Origin: Qipengyuania seohaensis
GTDB taxonomy: Bacteria > Pseudomonadota > Alphaproteobacteria > Sphingomonadales > Sphingomonadaceae
Assembly (NCBI RefSeq): GCF_002795865.1
Contig: NZ_CP024920.1
Coordinates: 1,275,001-1,339,000, forward strand
Reading direction: 5' to 3'
Length of the DNA stretch: 64,000 nucleotides
Shown: positions 52,040 through 63,217 of the stretch, in pieces
Numbering within the stretch: position 1 is the stretch's first letter
Layout: each line of letters begins with the position of its first letter
Position numbers and translations under genes: made by a program
Notes under the pieces: generated by a model
Database searches by the model: none
What the model was told of the DNA's origin: nothing
What the model saw: the letters and a program-made list of their open reading frames with translations, nothing else

Positions 52040-52580
52040 ACCCGGCCTCGATCGCCGCTTTTTCCTCTGCCGTGGTTTCTCTCCCCAGCACCTCGTTACG
52101 GTGCGGGAAGCGGTCGAAACGCGCGATCATTTCTCGATGCGAGGTCGCGAATTCGAGCGCGCCGGGCACATGCTTTTCGAAAAGGGTAACGCAAAGATCC
52201 TGATCCGAGATGTCCTCGCTGTGCATCAGCGGCATCAGGACGAATTGCTTTTGTGCAGTCTCCAGGCCGGCAAGCCAGCCTCGCTCCAGCACACCATGCG
52301 TCAGTTCCCGCGCTAGGGGGTCCCAAGCGAAGGCCTTTGCCGTGTCGCGATGGATGTTGCGCGGGATCTGGTCGAACAGGAGGATTGCAGCGCGCGCCGT
52401 ATCGGGCTCGCCGAGGAAGCTGGCAGCGGCCTTAACGCCTTCGCGCTCCAGATCGTCGCTGAAGCGGTCGCGCAGCATCGCATCGACCTTGGGAGAGGAT
52501 GCGTACCAGTCGGAGCTGTTCAGCTCCTCGAACCAGGTGCGCAAGATCGCGCGCACCCAGTCATCGGCCTTGTCGCTCAC
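52029..52580 (-). CDS. DUF924 family protein
   Basis: Helical cytoplasmic protein of 183 residues. AILLFDQIPRNIHRDTAKAF, LARELTHGVLERGWLAGLET and QFVLMPLMHSEDISDQDLCV, then RFPHRNEVLGRETTAEE, match DUF924, which resembles TPR-like folds. HRNEVLGR is the most conserved part. The function is not known. Its ATG overlaps the stop of the secreted protein gene at 52577 (ATGA). Confidence 0.9.
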   Translation of the reverse strand: MSDKADDWVRAILRTWFEELNSSDWYASSPKVDAMLRDRFSDDLEREGVKAAASFLGEPDTARAAILLFDQIPRNIHRDTAKAFAWDPLARELTHGVLERGWLAGLETAQKQFVLMPLMHSEDISDQDLCVTLFEKHVPGALEFATSHREMIARFDRFPHRNEVLGRETTAEEKAAIEAGFSW

Positions 52581-52987
52581 CCTTCTTCGGGCAGGCGATA
52601 GGGGATGAAGTCGTCGAGGAAGATGACGCCGCTGAACATGTTGGAGGCGCGGTCCCGCGTGGTGACCTGGTCGGTGCGGCAGAGCTGCGAGCCGCTGAAC
52701 TTGCGGATGACGAGGTAATCGCCGTCGTCGATCGATTCGGGTGTCTTGGTGTAGTTGACCCAGATCGTCTTGCCGGACTTGTAGACCAGCGCGGTGTCGT
52801 CGATGCGCTGCATGGAGCGCGAACCGATGGTCGTGATGCAGCTTTCAGGTTCGCCGGCTACGCGGCCTTCGAGGATCTTGGCGAGCTTCGCCTCGCCCTT
52901 CGTCATTTCCTTGTGGTCATCCGCCTGGACGGCGGGCGCGGCCAGCAGGCCGAGGGCGGCGGTGGCAAGTGCAAGGCGTTTGATCAT
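52577..52987 (-). CDS. Secreted conserved protein, unknown
   Basis: Protein of 136 residues with a signal peptide (MIKRLALATAALGLLAAPAV then QA). The mature domain has two cysteines (ESCITTIGS, SQLCRTDQV), an alternation of short strands (IWVNYTKTPESID, DYLVIRKFSG) and ends FIPYRLPEEG. I recognise no named domain. It shares a four-base overlap with DUF924, so they are co-translated although one is periplasmic and the other cytoplasmic. Confidence 0.8.
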   Translation of the reverse strand: MIKRLALATAALGLLAAPAVQADDHKEMTKGEAKLAKILEGRVAGEPESCITTIGSRSMQRIDDTALVYKSGKTIWVNYTKTPESIDDGDYLVIRKFSGSQLCRTDQVTTRDRASNMFSGVIFLDDFIPYRLPEEG

Positions 52988-53050
52988 GGCGAGTCTCCTG
53001 ATGCTTGGGACTATGTATCACAATACTCCTGAACCGCGCATGAGTTGCGG

Positions 53051-54475
53051 TCAGCCGGTGCCGCCGACAGTGATCCCGTCTATAAGGAGGGTCGGCTGGC
53101 CCACGCCGGCAGGCACGCTCTGCCCGCCCTTGCCGCAGATGCCGATACCTTCGTCCAATGCCATATCGTTGCCGATGCCCTTGACCCGCGTAAGGACGCT
53201 GGGACCATCGCCGATCAGCGTTGCACCCTTGATGGGGGCGACGATCTTGCCCTTCTCGACCTTGTAGGCCTCGGTGCAGGCGAAGACGAACTTGCCGCTG
53301 GTGATGTCGACCTGCCCGCCACCGAAGCTGGTGGCGTAAATGCCGTCGTCGAGGCGGCTGAGCAGTTCTTCCGGATCGTCGGTCCCGCCTTGCATGAAGG
53401 TGTTGGTCATGCGCGGCATGGGTGCGTGCTGATAGCTTTCGCGGCGGCCGTTGCCGGTCGCTTCCACGCCCATCAGGCGCGCATTGAGGCGGTCCTGCAT
53501 ATAGCCCTTGAGGATGCCGTCCTCGATCAGAACGGTCTCGCGCGTCGGCGTGCCTTCGTCATCGATGCTGAGCGAGCCGCGGCGTTCTGCCATGCTGCCA
53601 TCGTCGATCACCGTAACGCCCGGCGCGGCGACCCGTTCGCCAATGCGGCCGGAAAATGCGCTGGTGCCCTTGCGGTTGAAGTCACCCTCGAGGCCATGTC
53701 CCACCGCCTCGTGCAACAGGACGCCCGGCCAGCCGGCGCCGAGCAGGACGGTTTGCTCACCCGCAGGAGCCGCCACGCTGTCGAGATTGACCAGCGCCTG
53801 CCGCACCGCTTCGTCGATCGCGCGCATCCAGGCGCCCTCGTCGAACAGGCGGTCGTAGAGATAGCGGCCTCCAAGGCCGAAGAATCCGGTTTCCCGGCGG
53901 CCGTTCTGCTCTGCCACCACCTGGATGTTGAGCCGCACCAGCGGGCGTATGTCACGCGCGGTGTAGCCATCGGGCCGCACGATTTCGACCACGCTCCAAT
54001 TGGCGAGAAGGCTGGCCGAAACCTGCGCAACGCGCGGGTCCTTCGCCCTCGCCACCGCGTCGATCTTTTCCAGCAGTGCGACCTTCTCCTCGAACGGGAC
54101 GAGGTCCAGCGGGCATAGGTCGGTGTAGAGGTGCCGGTTGGTCCTTTCCGGTGCCGCGGCCGGCGGGCTCTTCGTCGGGTCGAGCAATTGCAGCGTCTCG
54201 CCAGCCCGCGCGATGGCGGCCGCGCTGATGTCGTTGGCGTGGGCAAAGCCGGTGGTCTCGCCGGAGACGCCCCTGAGGCCAAACCCCGAATCGCGGCTGT
54301 AATCGGCGGTCTTGAGCCGTCCGTCATCGAAACTGAAAGCCTCGGACGCGATAAACTGCATGTAGAGCTCGCCGTCGTCGCAGGACGACAGGAGGCGCCG
54401 CGTCAGCGACTGCGCTTCTTCGGGGGTGAGCTTGTTGCCGTAGATGAGGGCGTGCGGGTCGGAGGCAATGGTCAT
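53051..54475 (-). CDS. tldD: Metalloprotease TldD
   Basis: TldD subunit of 474 residues; with TldE/PmbA it forms a zinc protease that cuts unfolded peptides and matures some antibacterial peptides. The metal site is LLHEAVGHGLEGDFNRKGTS (HExxxH), with ENGRRETGFFGLGGRY, LIEDGILKGYMQDRLNARLM and CTEAYKVEKGKIVAPIKGAT also typical. No pmbA gene is in the window. ATG at 54475 lacks a strong ribosome site but matches family length. Confidence 0.95.
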   Translation of the reverse strand: MTIASDPHALIYGNKLTPEEAQSLTRRLLSSCDDGELYMQFIASEAFSFDDGRLKTADYSRDSGFGLRGVSGETTGFAHANDISAAAIARAGETLQLLDPTKSPPAAAPERTNRHLYTDLCPLDLVPFEEKVALLEKIDAVARAKDPRVAQVSASLLANWSVVEIVRPDGYTARDIRPLVRLNIQVVAEQNGRRETGFFGLGGRYLYDRLFDEGAWMRAIDEAVRQALVNLDSVAAPAGEQTVLLGAGWPGVLLHEAVGHGLEGDFNRKGTSAFSGRIGERVAAPGVTVIDDGSMAERRGSLSIDDEGTPTRETVLIEDGILKGYMQDRLNARLMGVEATGNGRRESYQHAPMPRMTNTFMQGGTDDPEELLSRLDDGIYATSFGGGQVDITSGKFVFACTEAYKVEKGKIVAPIKGATLIGDGPSVLTRVKGIGNDMALDEGIGICGKGGQSVPAGVGQPTLLIDGITVGGTG

Positions 54476-54529
54476 GCCGCCAATGTAGGCACGCGGGTCG
54501 CGATTGGCGAGAGGGGTTGGCGGGAAGGC

Positions 54530-54790
54530 CTAGCGGTGGCCCGGGTCGCCGCCTTCGGAAATGTCCATCAGGGCCGACTGGTCGACACCGTCGGCAGGAC
54601 CTCCTTCAAGCACGAAGCGCCGGTCGCAATAGCCGCAATCGACATATCCATGCTCGTCAATCTCGAGATAGACCTTGGGATGGCCCAGCGCGATCGGCTT
54701 GTAATTCTCGCCGCTGCGGATGTCGGTTGCACCGTCGCACCACACCCTGCGGGTGGTGACCTTGGACACTTCGGGAGGAGGCAGGCTCAT
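54530..54790 (-). CDS. Zinc-finger protein (zf-CHCC, NDUFS6-like)
   Basis: Protein of 86 residues. TRRVWCDGATDIRSGENYKP, ALGHPKVYLEIDEHGYVDCG and YCDRRFVLEGGP carry the C-x-n-H-x-n-C-x2-C zinc site that defines the zf-CHCC family, whose mitochondrial member NDUFS6 is a complex I subunit or assembly factor. This copy is longer at the C-terminus by about 20 residues. It lies head to head with the ABC ATPase gene, with 55 bases between. Confidence 0.88.
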   Translation of the reverse strand: MSLPPPEVSKVTTRRVWCDGATDIRSGENYKPIALGHPKVYLEIDEHGYVDCGYCDRRFVLEGGPADGVDQSALMDISEGGDPGHR

Positions 54791-54845
54791 GGCGGGTGCC
54801 GATAATGGGTTTTTAAGCGCGCCTCAAGCGCCTAGAGGCACTGCC

Positions 54846-55784
54846 ATGACAACTCCCCCTGCAATTCGCATCGATAACCTTGTCAAACGTTACGCTCCGA
54901 GCGGACCCGGTGAAGAGGGGAAGCTGGCCCTTAAAGGCGTGAGTTTCGATGTCCCGCAAGGCGGCGTGTTCGGCCTGCTGGGCCCCAATGGCGCGGGCAA
55001 GTCGACCATCATCAACATTCTTGCAGGACTGGTCCGAAAGACATCCGGCAGCGCGGAAATCTGGGGCTTCGACATCGACGAAAGCCCGCGCAATGCAAAA
55101 CGCTCGATCGGTATCGTCCCGCAGGAAATCGTGTTCGATCCCTTCTTCACGCCGTTCGAGGTGCTGGAAAACCAGGGCGGGTTCTACGGGATAGGCAAGA
55201 GCGACCGGCGCAGCGAGGAGCTGCTCGCCGCCGTCCACCTGGCGGACAAGCGCAATGCCTATGCGCGCTCGCTTTCGGGCGGGATGAAACGCCGCCTGCT
55301 GATCGCCAAGGCGATGGTCCATTCGCCGCCGATACTCGTGCTGGACGAGCCCACCGCCGGGGTGGACGTCGAACTGAGGCGGCAATTGTGGGAACTGGTG
55401 GGCGAGATGAACGCGGAGGGTGTCACCGTGGTGCTCACCACCCACTATCTCGAAGAAGCAGAAGAGCTCTGCGACCAGATAGCCATCATCAACCATGGCG
55501 AACTGATCGCCAACAAGCCGACGAAGGAACTGATCGGCATGGCGCGGGAAAAGATCGTATCGGTCACCGTCGACAAGGACCTGGGCGGCCCGATCGTGGA
55601 GCCCGCTTTCCTCAAGTCCGAAGTGGTCGAGCCGCGCCGCCTCGACATCACCTTCGACCGCGACAAGGCGAGCGCGGGCCAGGTGCTCGCGCTCGTCCAG
55701 TCACACGGTTACACGATCGAGGACGTCACCACGCGCGAGGCCGACCTGGAAGATGTCTTCGTCCAGCTGACCGGCGCGGGCTGA
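54846..55784 (+). CDS. ABC transporter ATP-binding protein (YadG/ABC-2 type)
   Basis: ATPase of 312 residues. Walker A is LLGPNGAGKSTIINILAGLV, the signature LSGGMKRRLLIAKAMVH, Walker B ILVLDEPTAGVDVELRRQLW, and the switch histidine VLTTHYLEEAEELCD; the C-terminal part ending in TREADLEDVFVQLTGAG is typical of ABC-2 exporters such as YadG. The partner permease normally lies next door but none is seen here. ATG at 54846 is used, with AGAGG upstream; the open frame before it belongs to the zinc-finger gene region. Confidence 0.9.
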   Translation: MTTPPAIRIDNLVKRYAPSGPGEEGKLALKGVSFDVPQGGVFGLLGPNGAGKSTIINILAGLVRKTSGSAEIWGFDIDESPRNAKRSIGIVPQEIVFDPFFTPFEVLENQGGFYGIGKSDRRSEELLAAVHLADKRNAYARSLSGGMKRRLLIAKAMVHSPPILVLDEPTAGVDVELRRQLWELVGEMNAEGVTVVLTTHYLEEAEELCDQIAIINHGELIANKPTKELIGMAREKIVSVTVDKDLGGPIVEPAFLKSEVVEPRRLDITFDRDKASAGQVLALVQSHGYTIEDVTTREADLEDVFVQLTGAG

Positions 55785-55788
55785 TCGC

Positions 55789-55977
55789 TCAGACGAAGTT
55801 GCGCGGCCCGAGGCCTGCGTCCTTCACCCGCAGCTTTTCCCAAACGTGCGGTTCCACCTCTTCCATCGGCGTGCTGCAGCAGCGGCACCTGCCGACATGC
55901 ATTCCGCCGGCCTTGCGCATATTTGCGTAATCGACCGTGTGTCGCCCGAATGCGCAGGCGAGCAATCCCATTTTCAT
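55789..55977 (-). CDS. Small cysteine-containing protein, unknown
   Basis: Protein of 62 residues starting MKMGLLACAFGRHTVDYANM and containing GRCRCCSTPMEEVEPHVWEK. The C-x-C-C group plus the early cysteine could bind a metal. No family is recognised, though short proteins with an L-x-C-x-F-G-x-H start and a later CxxC recur in alphaproteobacteria. A very good ribosome site (GGAGGG) eight bases before the ATG supports it. It converges on the ABC ATPase gene, four bases apart. Confidence 0.65.
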   Translation of the reverse strand: MKMGLLACAFGRHTVDYANMRKAGGMHVGRCRCCSTPMEEVEPHVWEKLRVKDAGLGPRNFV

Positions 55978-56106
55978 TATTGCGACCCTCCAAAGTCCTG
56001 CCCCTGTCGATTCGGGCCATAACGCGCTGTCAGCCATGGTTAACCCCGTTTTCGCCGAGTCGTTCTCTGCTTGCCGCATGGCGATTGCATGGGCATGACG
56101 CGGGGC

Positions 56107-57684
56107 ATGACACACGACGTTCTCGTCATCGGGTCCGGCGCCGCCGGACTCACTGCCGCACTCGAACTGGCACAGCACAAGAAAGTGCTCGTCCTGGCCA
56201 AGGGCAAGCTGACCAGCGGGTCGACCGCCTGGGCCCAGGGCGGGATCGCGGCCGTGCTGGATGCTGGCGATACGTTCGACAACCACATCCGCGACACCAT
56301 GGTTGCGGGCGGCGGCCTGAATGACCAGGAGACGGTCGAATTCGTCATCGAGCGGGCGCCCAAGGCGATCGACCGCCTGTGCGAACTGGGCGTGCCATTC
56401 AATCGCGAGGAAGGCGATCTGCACCTCACCCGCGAGGGTGGCCATTCGCATCGCCGTATTGTGCACGTGGACGACGCAACCGGCTGGGCCGTGCAGGCTG
56501 CCCTGCTCAAGGCCGCCGAAGAGAACCCGAACATCACGCTCCTGCCCAACCAGAGCTGCGTCGACCTCGTAACGGGTCGGAACCAGAAGGATTTTTCAGG
56601 ATCGGGCCGGGTCTGGGGCGCTTATGCGCTCGACGAGGAAAGCGGAAAGGTCGTCACGCATCTCGCGCGGGCTACCGTTCTTGCAGCTGGCGGTGCGGGC
56701 CGCGTCTACCTGTTCTCGACTTCTCCGCGCGGTGCGACGGGCGACGGGATCGCCATGGCATGGCGGGCGGGCGCACGGGTCTCCAATATGGAGATGATGC
56801 AGTTCCACCCCACCTGCCTTTACAACCTGGAGGTGAAGAACTTCCTCATCACCGAAGCAGTGCGCGGCGAAGGCGGCCGGTTGTTCAACCCGGTCACAGG
56901 CGAACGCTACATGGAAAAATACGACGCCGAGCGCATGGAGCTGGCCCCGCGCGACATCGTTGCGCGCGCGAACGACGACCAGATCAAGCGCTATGGCCTG
57001 GACTACGTCCACCTCGACATCAGCCACCAGCCGCCCGAGTTCGTGAAGGAGCATTTCCCGACGATCCACGAGAAGCTGCTTGGCCTTGGCATCGACATGA
57101 CCAAGGATCCGATCCCCGTCGTCCCCGCTCAGCATTACACGTGCGGCGGCGTGAAGGTCGATCTCGATGCGCGCACGGACCTCCCCGGACTATGGGCCGC
57201 CGGAGAATGCACCGAAAGCGGGCTTCACGGCGCCAATCGCCTCGCCTCCAACAGCCTGCTCGAGTGCTTCGTTTTCGGCGAAGCTGCGGCGAAAGATATC
57301 CTGTCGTGCTGGGACGAGCTGGACGATCCGCCCGAAATCCTGCCGTGGGACGAAAGCCGCGTGACGGACTCCGATGAGGAAGTCGTCATCAAGCAGAACT
57401 GGACCGAAATCCGCCGGTTCATGTGGAACTATGTCGGGATCGTGCGTACCACGAAGCGGCTGGAACGTGCCGCCCATCGCATCCGCCTGCTGCGCGGCGA
57501 GGTCGAAGATTACTACGGCCACTTCCGTGTGACCACCGATCTCATCGAACTGCGCAACCTGCTCGAATGCGCGAACCTCATTGTGACGAGCGCGCTCAAG
57601 CGGCAGGAAAGCCGCGGGCTGCATTTCACGCTGGATTACCCCGAGACCGACCCAATCGCACGGGACACGGTCCTCGTCCCCTGA
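56107..57684 (+). CDS. nadB: L-aspartate oxidase
   Basis: FAD enzyme of about 525 residues making iminoaspartate for NAD synthesis. The dinucleotide motif is DVLVIGSGAAGLTAALELA; GSTAWAQGGIAAVLDAGDT, the substrate-site MQFHPTCLYNLEVKNFLITE, AVRGEGGRLFNPVTGERYME and ELAPRDIVARAND follow in the usual order, with the succinate dehydrogenase-like C-terminal domain after. The exact start is unclear among ATGs at 56089, 56095 and 56107; the last fits homologues best. No nadA or nadC is in the window. Confidence 0.94.
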   Translation: MTHDVLVIGSGAAGLTAALELAQHKKVLVLAKGKLTSGSTAWAQGGIAAVLDAGDTFDNHIRDTMVAGGGLNDQETVEFVIERAPKAIDRLCELGVPFNREEGDLHLTREGGHSHRRIVHVDDATGWAVQAALLKAAEENPNITLLPNQSCVDLVTGRNQKDFSGSGRVWGAYALDEESGKVVTHLARATVLAAGGAGRVYLFSTSPRGATGDGIAMAWRAGARVSNMEMMQFHPTCLYNLEVKNFLITEAVRGEGGRLFNPVTGERYMEKYDAERMELAPRDIVARANDDQIKRYGLDYVHLDISHQPPEFVKEHFPTIHEKLLGLGIDMTKDPIPVVPAQHYTCGGVKVDLDARTDLPGLWAAGECTESGLHGANRLASNSLLECFVFGEAAAKDILSCWDELDDPPEILPWDESRVTDSDEEVVIKQNWTEIRRFMWNYVGIVRTTKRLERAAHRIRLLRGEVEDYYGHFRVTTDLIELRNLLECANLIVTSALKRQESRGLHFTLDYPETDPIARDTVLVP

Positions 57685-57693
57685 AACCCGCCC

Positions 57694-58080
57694 TTATTCC
57701 GGCAGTGAAATCGTGCGGGGGTCGAGCGGAGGCAGCACCCTGCCGAACCCGTCGACATTGGTGTCCTCGGTGATCGTTATACCGTCGGCAAAGCGGAAAT
57801 AAGCTAGCGTAGCCATAGCGATCGGGGCATCGAACCTGACCCCGGCGCTGCGCTTTTTAGCCCAGCATACGCTGCCGCTGGCTTCCATTCCGTCCATCAG
57901 GAAAAGCGTTATCGGCTGCCCGCTCTCTAGGGCTTCGGGCTCAATATCCCTCAGCCGGCAACCGGCCAGCGAGAGGTCCGAAATGCGCCCGTTGCCGTCG
58001 AAATCGGGCGCACGAAAGGGGATCGTGGAAGACGCCTCATAGCGTTCCGCGGCACGCCGCTCCATTAGTTGGACCCCCAT
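57694..58080 (-). CDS. PilZ domain protein (cyclic-di-GMP binding)
   Basis: Protein of about 128 residues. The c-di-GMP motifs are both present: R-x-x-x-R in ERRAAERYEA and D-x-S-x-x-G in RISDLSLAGCRLR, followed by the barrel strands GVRFDAPIAMATLAYFRFAD. It is a stand-alone PilZ protein, so it likely passes a c-di-GMP signal to a surface or motility target. ATG at 58080 or 58065 could be the start; the region upstream is hydrophobic but unlike PilZ proteins. Confidence 0.83.
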   Translation of the reverse strand: MGVQLMERRAAERYEASSTIPFRAPDFDGNGRISDLSLAGCRLRDIEPEALESGQPITLFLMDGMEASGSVCWAKKRSAGVRFDAPIAMATLAYFRFADGITITEDTNVDGFGRVLPPLDPRTISLPE

Positions 58081-58248
58081 TTCACAAGCGAAAACGTAGC
58101 AAAAGATACAGGAAAACACTTGTACGAATACGACTGCCCGCCAGCCCGGCTCCTTGTACCGGGGGAGGCTCGATAGGTTGCATTGGACAACTGCATCGAA
58201 AGTAAGGCAGATGATCGCAACCAAGCACTAACGCCGGGAGAGCGCCTG

Positions 58249-59142
58249 ATGCCAAAGACGACCGCAAACGGGATCGAAATCCATTACGAAGAGCGCGGCA
58301 AGCCCGAAGACCCGGCAATGCTTCTCATCATGGGTTTCGGTGCACAGTTGACGCTCTGGCCCGACGAACTCGTCGATGAGCTTGTGGGCCATGGCTTCCG
58401 CGTCATCCGCTACGACAATCGCGACATCGGTCTCAGCCAGAAGTTCGACGGGGTGAAGGCGCCCGGTCTCGTCAAGATGACGCTGATGAGCAAGATCGGC
58501 CTTACACCCCGCGTTCCCTATACGCTTGCCGACATGGCTGCCGACGGGATCGGCCTGCTGGATGCCCTCGGGATCGAGCGCGCCCATATCGTGGGGGCGA
58601 GCATGGGCGGCATGATCGCGCAGCACGTCGCGGCGAAGTATCCCGATCGCTGCCTGTCCTTCACGCAGGTCTTCTCGACGACCGGCAATCCCAAACTGCC
58701 GCCGGCGAAGAAAGAGGCGCTCCAGGCGCTGGTGACTCGTCCCAAGAGCGACGCGGAAGAGGAGCTTGTCTCACACGGCATCATGCTGGCCAGGACCATC
58801 GGCTCGCCCGGCTATCCCTCGCCCGAAGACCGATTGCGCGAACGCACTCTCGTCAGCGTACGGCGCAGTTTCTACCCTGAAGGGCCGACCCGCCACTTGT
58901 CCGCAATTGTCGCGGATGGCGATCGCAGCTCAATGCTTGGCGACATCACGGTGCCGACCCTTGTCTTGCATGGCGAAGACGATCCGCTGGTCCCGTGCGA
59001 GGGCGGCAGGCATACGGCCGAGTGCATTCCCAACGCCCGCCTGAAGACCATTCCCGGCTGGGGACACGATCTGCCATTGGAACTGGTCGATGAACTAGCC
59101 GGCGAAATCGCTGCGCACGCCAAGCAGGGCGCCGCCGCCTAG
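58249..59142 (+). CDS. Alpha/beta hydrolase
   Basis: Enzyme of 297 residues with a complete catalytic triad pattern: nucleophile Ser118 in IVGASMGGMIAQHVAAKYPD, aspartate in LHGEDDPLVP and histidine in GWGHDLPLELVDELA. The oxyanion region is LLIMGFGAQLTLWPDELVD. It belongs to the broad hydrolase family that includes haloperoxidase-like and lactonase-type enzymes; the substrate is unknown. GGGAGA lies seven bases before the ATG. It converges on sdaA with one base between the stops. Confidence 0.9.
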   Translation: MPKTTANGIEIHYEERGKPEDPAMLLIMGFGAQLTLWPDELVDELVGHGFRVIRYDNRDIGLSQKFDGVKAPGLVKMTLMSKIGLTPRVPYTLADMAADGIGLLDALGIERAHIVGASMGGMIAQHVAAKYPDRCLSFTQVFSTTGNPKLPPAKKEALQALVTRPKSDAEEELVSHGIMLARTIGSPGYPSPEDRLRERTLVSVRRSFYPEGPTRHLSAIVADGDRSSMLGDITVPTLVLHGEDDPLVPCEGGRHTAECIPNARLKTIPGWGHDLPLELVDELAGEIAAHAKQGAAA

Positions 59143-59143
59143 G

Positions 59144-60529
59144 TCAGCATTCGATTACGTTGACCGCCAGCCCGCCCTGGCTGGTTTCCTTGTACTTGCT
59201 CGACATGTCGAGGCCGGTCTGGCGCATCGTCTCGATCACCTGGTCGAGGCTGACGCAGCCTTCGGCACCGGTACGATGAAGGGCGAGGCGCGCGGCATTG
59301 ACGGCCTTCACCGCCCCGATCGCATTGCGTTCGATACACGGGACCTGCACCAGTCCACCCACCGGGTCACAGGTCAGGCCGAGATTGTGCTCCATCCCGA
59401 TTTCGGCAGCGCTCGCGACTTGCGGCGGGGTTGCCCCCCATAGCGCGGCGAGGCCCCCGGCTGCCATGGAGCAGGCCACGCCAACTTCGCCCTGGCACCC
59501 CATTTCCGCACCGGAAATGCTGGCCCGCTGCTTGTAGAGAAGGCCGATTGCCCCTGCCGTAAGGAGGAACGTCCGGCGACTTTCGGTGCACGGAGCCTCG
59601 TCTGCCGTCTGGCAGTAGAAGCGGATCACGGCCGGGATAATTCCCGCCGCCCCGTTGGTTGGGGCAGTGACCACGCGGCCACCGGCGGCGTTTTCTTCAT
59701 TGACCGCCATGGCGTAGCAATTGAGCCAGTCGAACAGCTGCTCGCGCTCGTTGGATTGCGGATTGGCGGACAGCTTGTCCCACAGGTCCGGCGCGCGCCG
59801 TTCGACCTTCAGGCCGCCCGGCAGGATCCCGCGCTGCGACAGGCCGCGGTCGATGCACTGATCCATCGCCCGAGCGATCCGGTCGATCCCGGCCAGTGTC
59901 TTGTCGCGCGGTCGGAAGGCATCCTCGTTGGCCAGCACCAGTTCGGCAACGCTCATGCCGGTCGCCTTGCAGCTCGCCAGCAATTCTTCGGCCGAACCGA
60001 AATCGAATGGCGCCAGCGTGCCGGTTCCGATCCGGTCGTTCTTGGGCTTGCGTTTCAGTTGCGCCTCGCTGGCGACGAACCCGCCACCGGTCGAGTAATA
60101 GGTCCGCTCCAGCAGCACCTGACCGTCCCGACCCCGCGCAGTCAGCTTCATGCCGTTGGGATGCAGCGCCGGAATGATATGTCCGGCGAGGTCGATATCC
60201 TTTTCCTGGTGGAACTCGATGTCACGCCTGCCTGCAAAGCGCAGTCGCTTGTCCTCGCGCACGGCTTTCAGCGCTGCCTGCGCTTCGTCCGGACAGGTAC
60301 TATCGGGCTTGAACCCGGCAAGACCCAGAATACTTGCGTCTACAGTGCCGTGACCGATGCCGGTAAGCGCCAGGGAACCCTGCAATTCGACATGGACATT
60401 CACCACGTCGTCGAGCTTGCCGGTCTTGGCCAGCGCCCGCGCAAACAGGGCGCCGATCCGCATCGGTCCGACGGTGTGCGAAGACGAGGGACCGATCCCG
60501 ATCCGGAAGATGTCGAGTACCGAAAGCAT
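59144..60529 (-). CDS. sdaA: L-serine ammonia-lyase (single-chain, iron-sulfur)
   Basis: Enzyme of 461 residues that turns L-serine into pyruvate and ammonia. It begins [20 protein letters not shown], the regulatory-domain signature, and has the [4Fe-4S] cysteines in [20 protein letters not shown] and [20 protein letters not shown]. The protein ends in cysteine (VNVIEC); in studied homologues this terminal cysteine reaches into the active site until substrate displaces it. Divergent from gyrB across 128 bases. Confidence 0.95.
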   Translation of the reverse strand: MLSVLDIFRIGIGPSSSHTVGPMRIGALFARALAKTGKLDDVVNVHVELQGSLALTGIGHGTVDASILGLAGFKPDSTCPDEAQAALKAVREDKRLRFAGRRDIEFHQEKDIDLAGHIIPALHPNGMKLTARGRDGQVLLERTYYSTGGGFVASEAQLKRKPKNDRIGTGTLAPFDFGSAEELLASCKATGMSVAELVLANEDAFRPRDKTLAGIDRIARAMDQCIDRGLSQRGILPGGLKVERRAPDLWDKLSANPQSNEREQLFDWLNCYAMAVNEENAAGGRVVTAPTNGAAGIIPAVIRFYCQTADEAPCTESRRTFLLTAGAIGLLYKQRASISGAEMGCQGEVGVACSMAAGGLAALWGATPPQVASAAEIGMEHNLGLTCDPVGGLVQVPCIERNAIGAVKAVNAARLALHRTGAEGCVSLDQVIETMRQTGLDMSSKYKETSQGGLAVNVIEC

Positions 60530-60606
60530 CGGGCATGGATGCGCTTAAACCATCGCGGAATCAACCGGTTTCAGTTGAAACCTTCGCCTGCCGTGCCTGT
60601 GGGTAA

Positions 60607-63198
<2,592 letters not shown>

Positions 63199-63217
63199 CG
63201 ACAAGAGGCGGGCGGGG

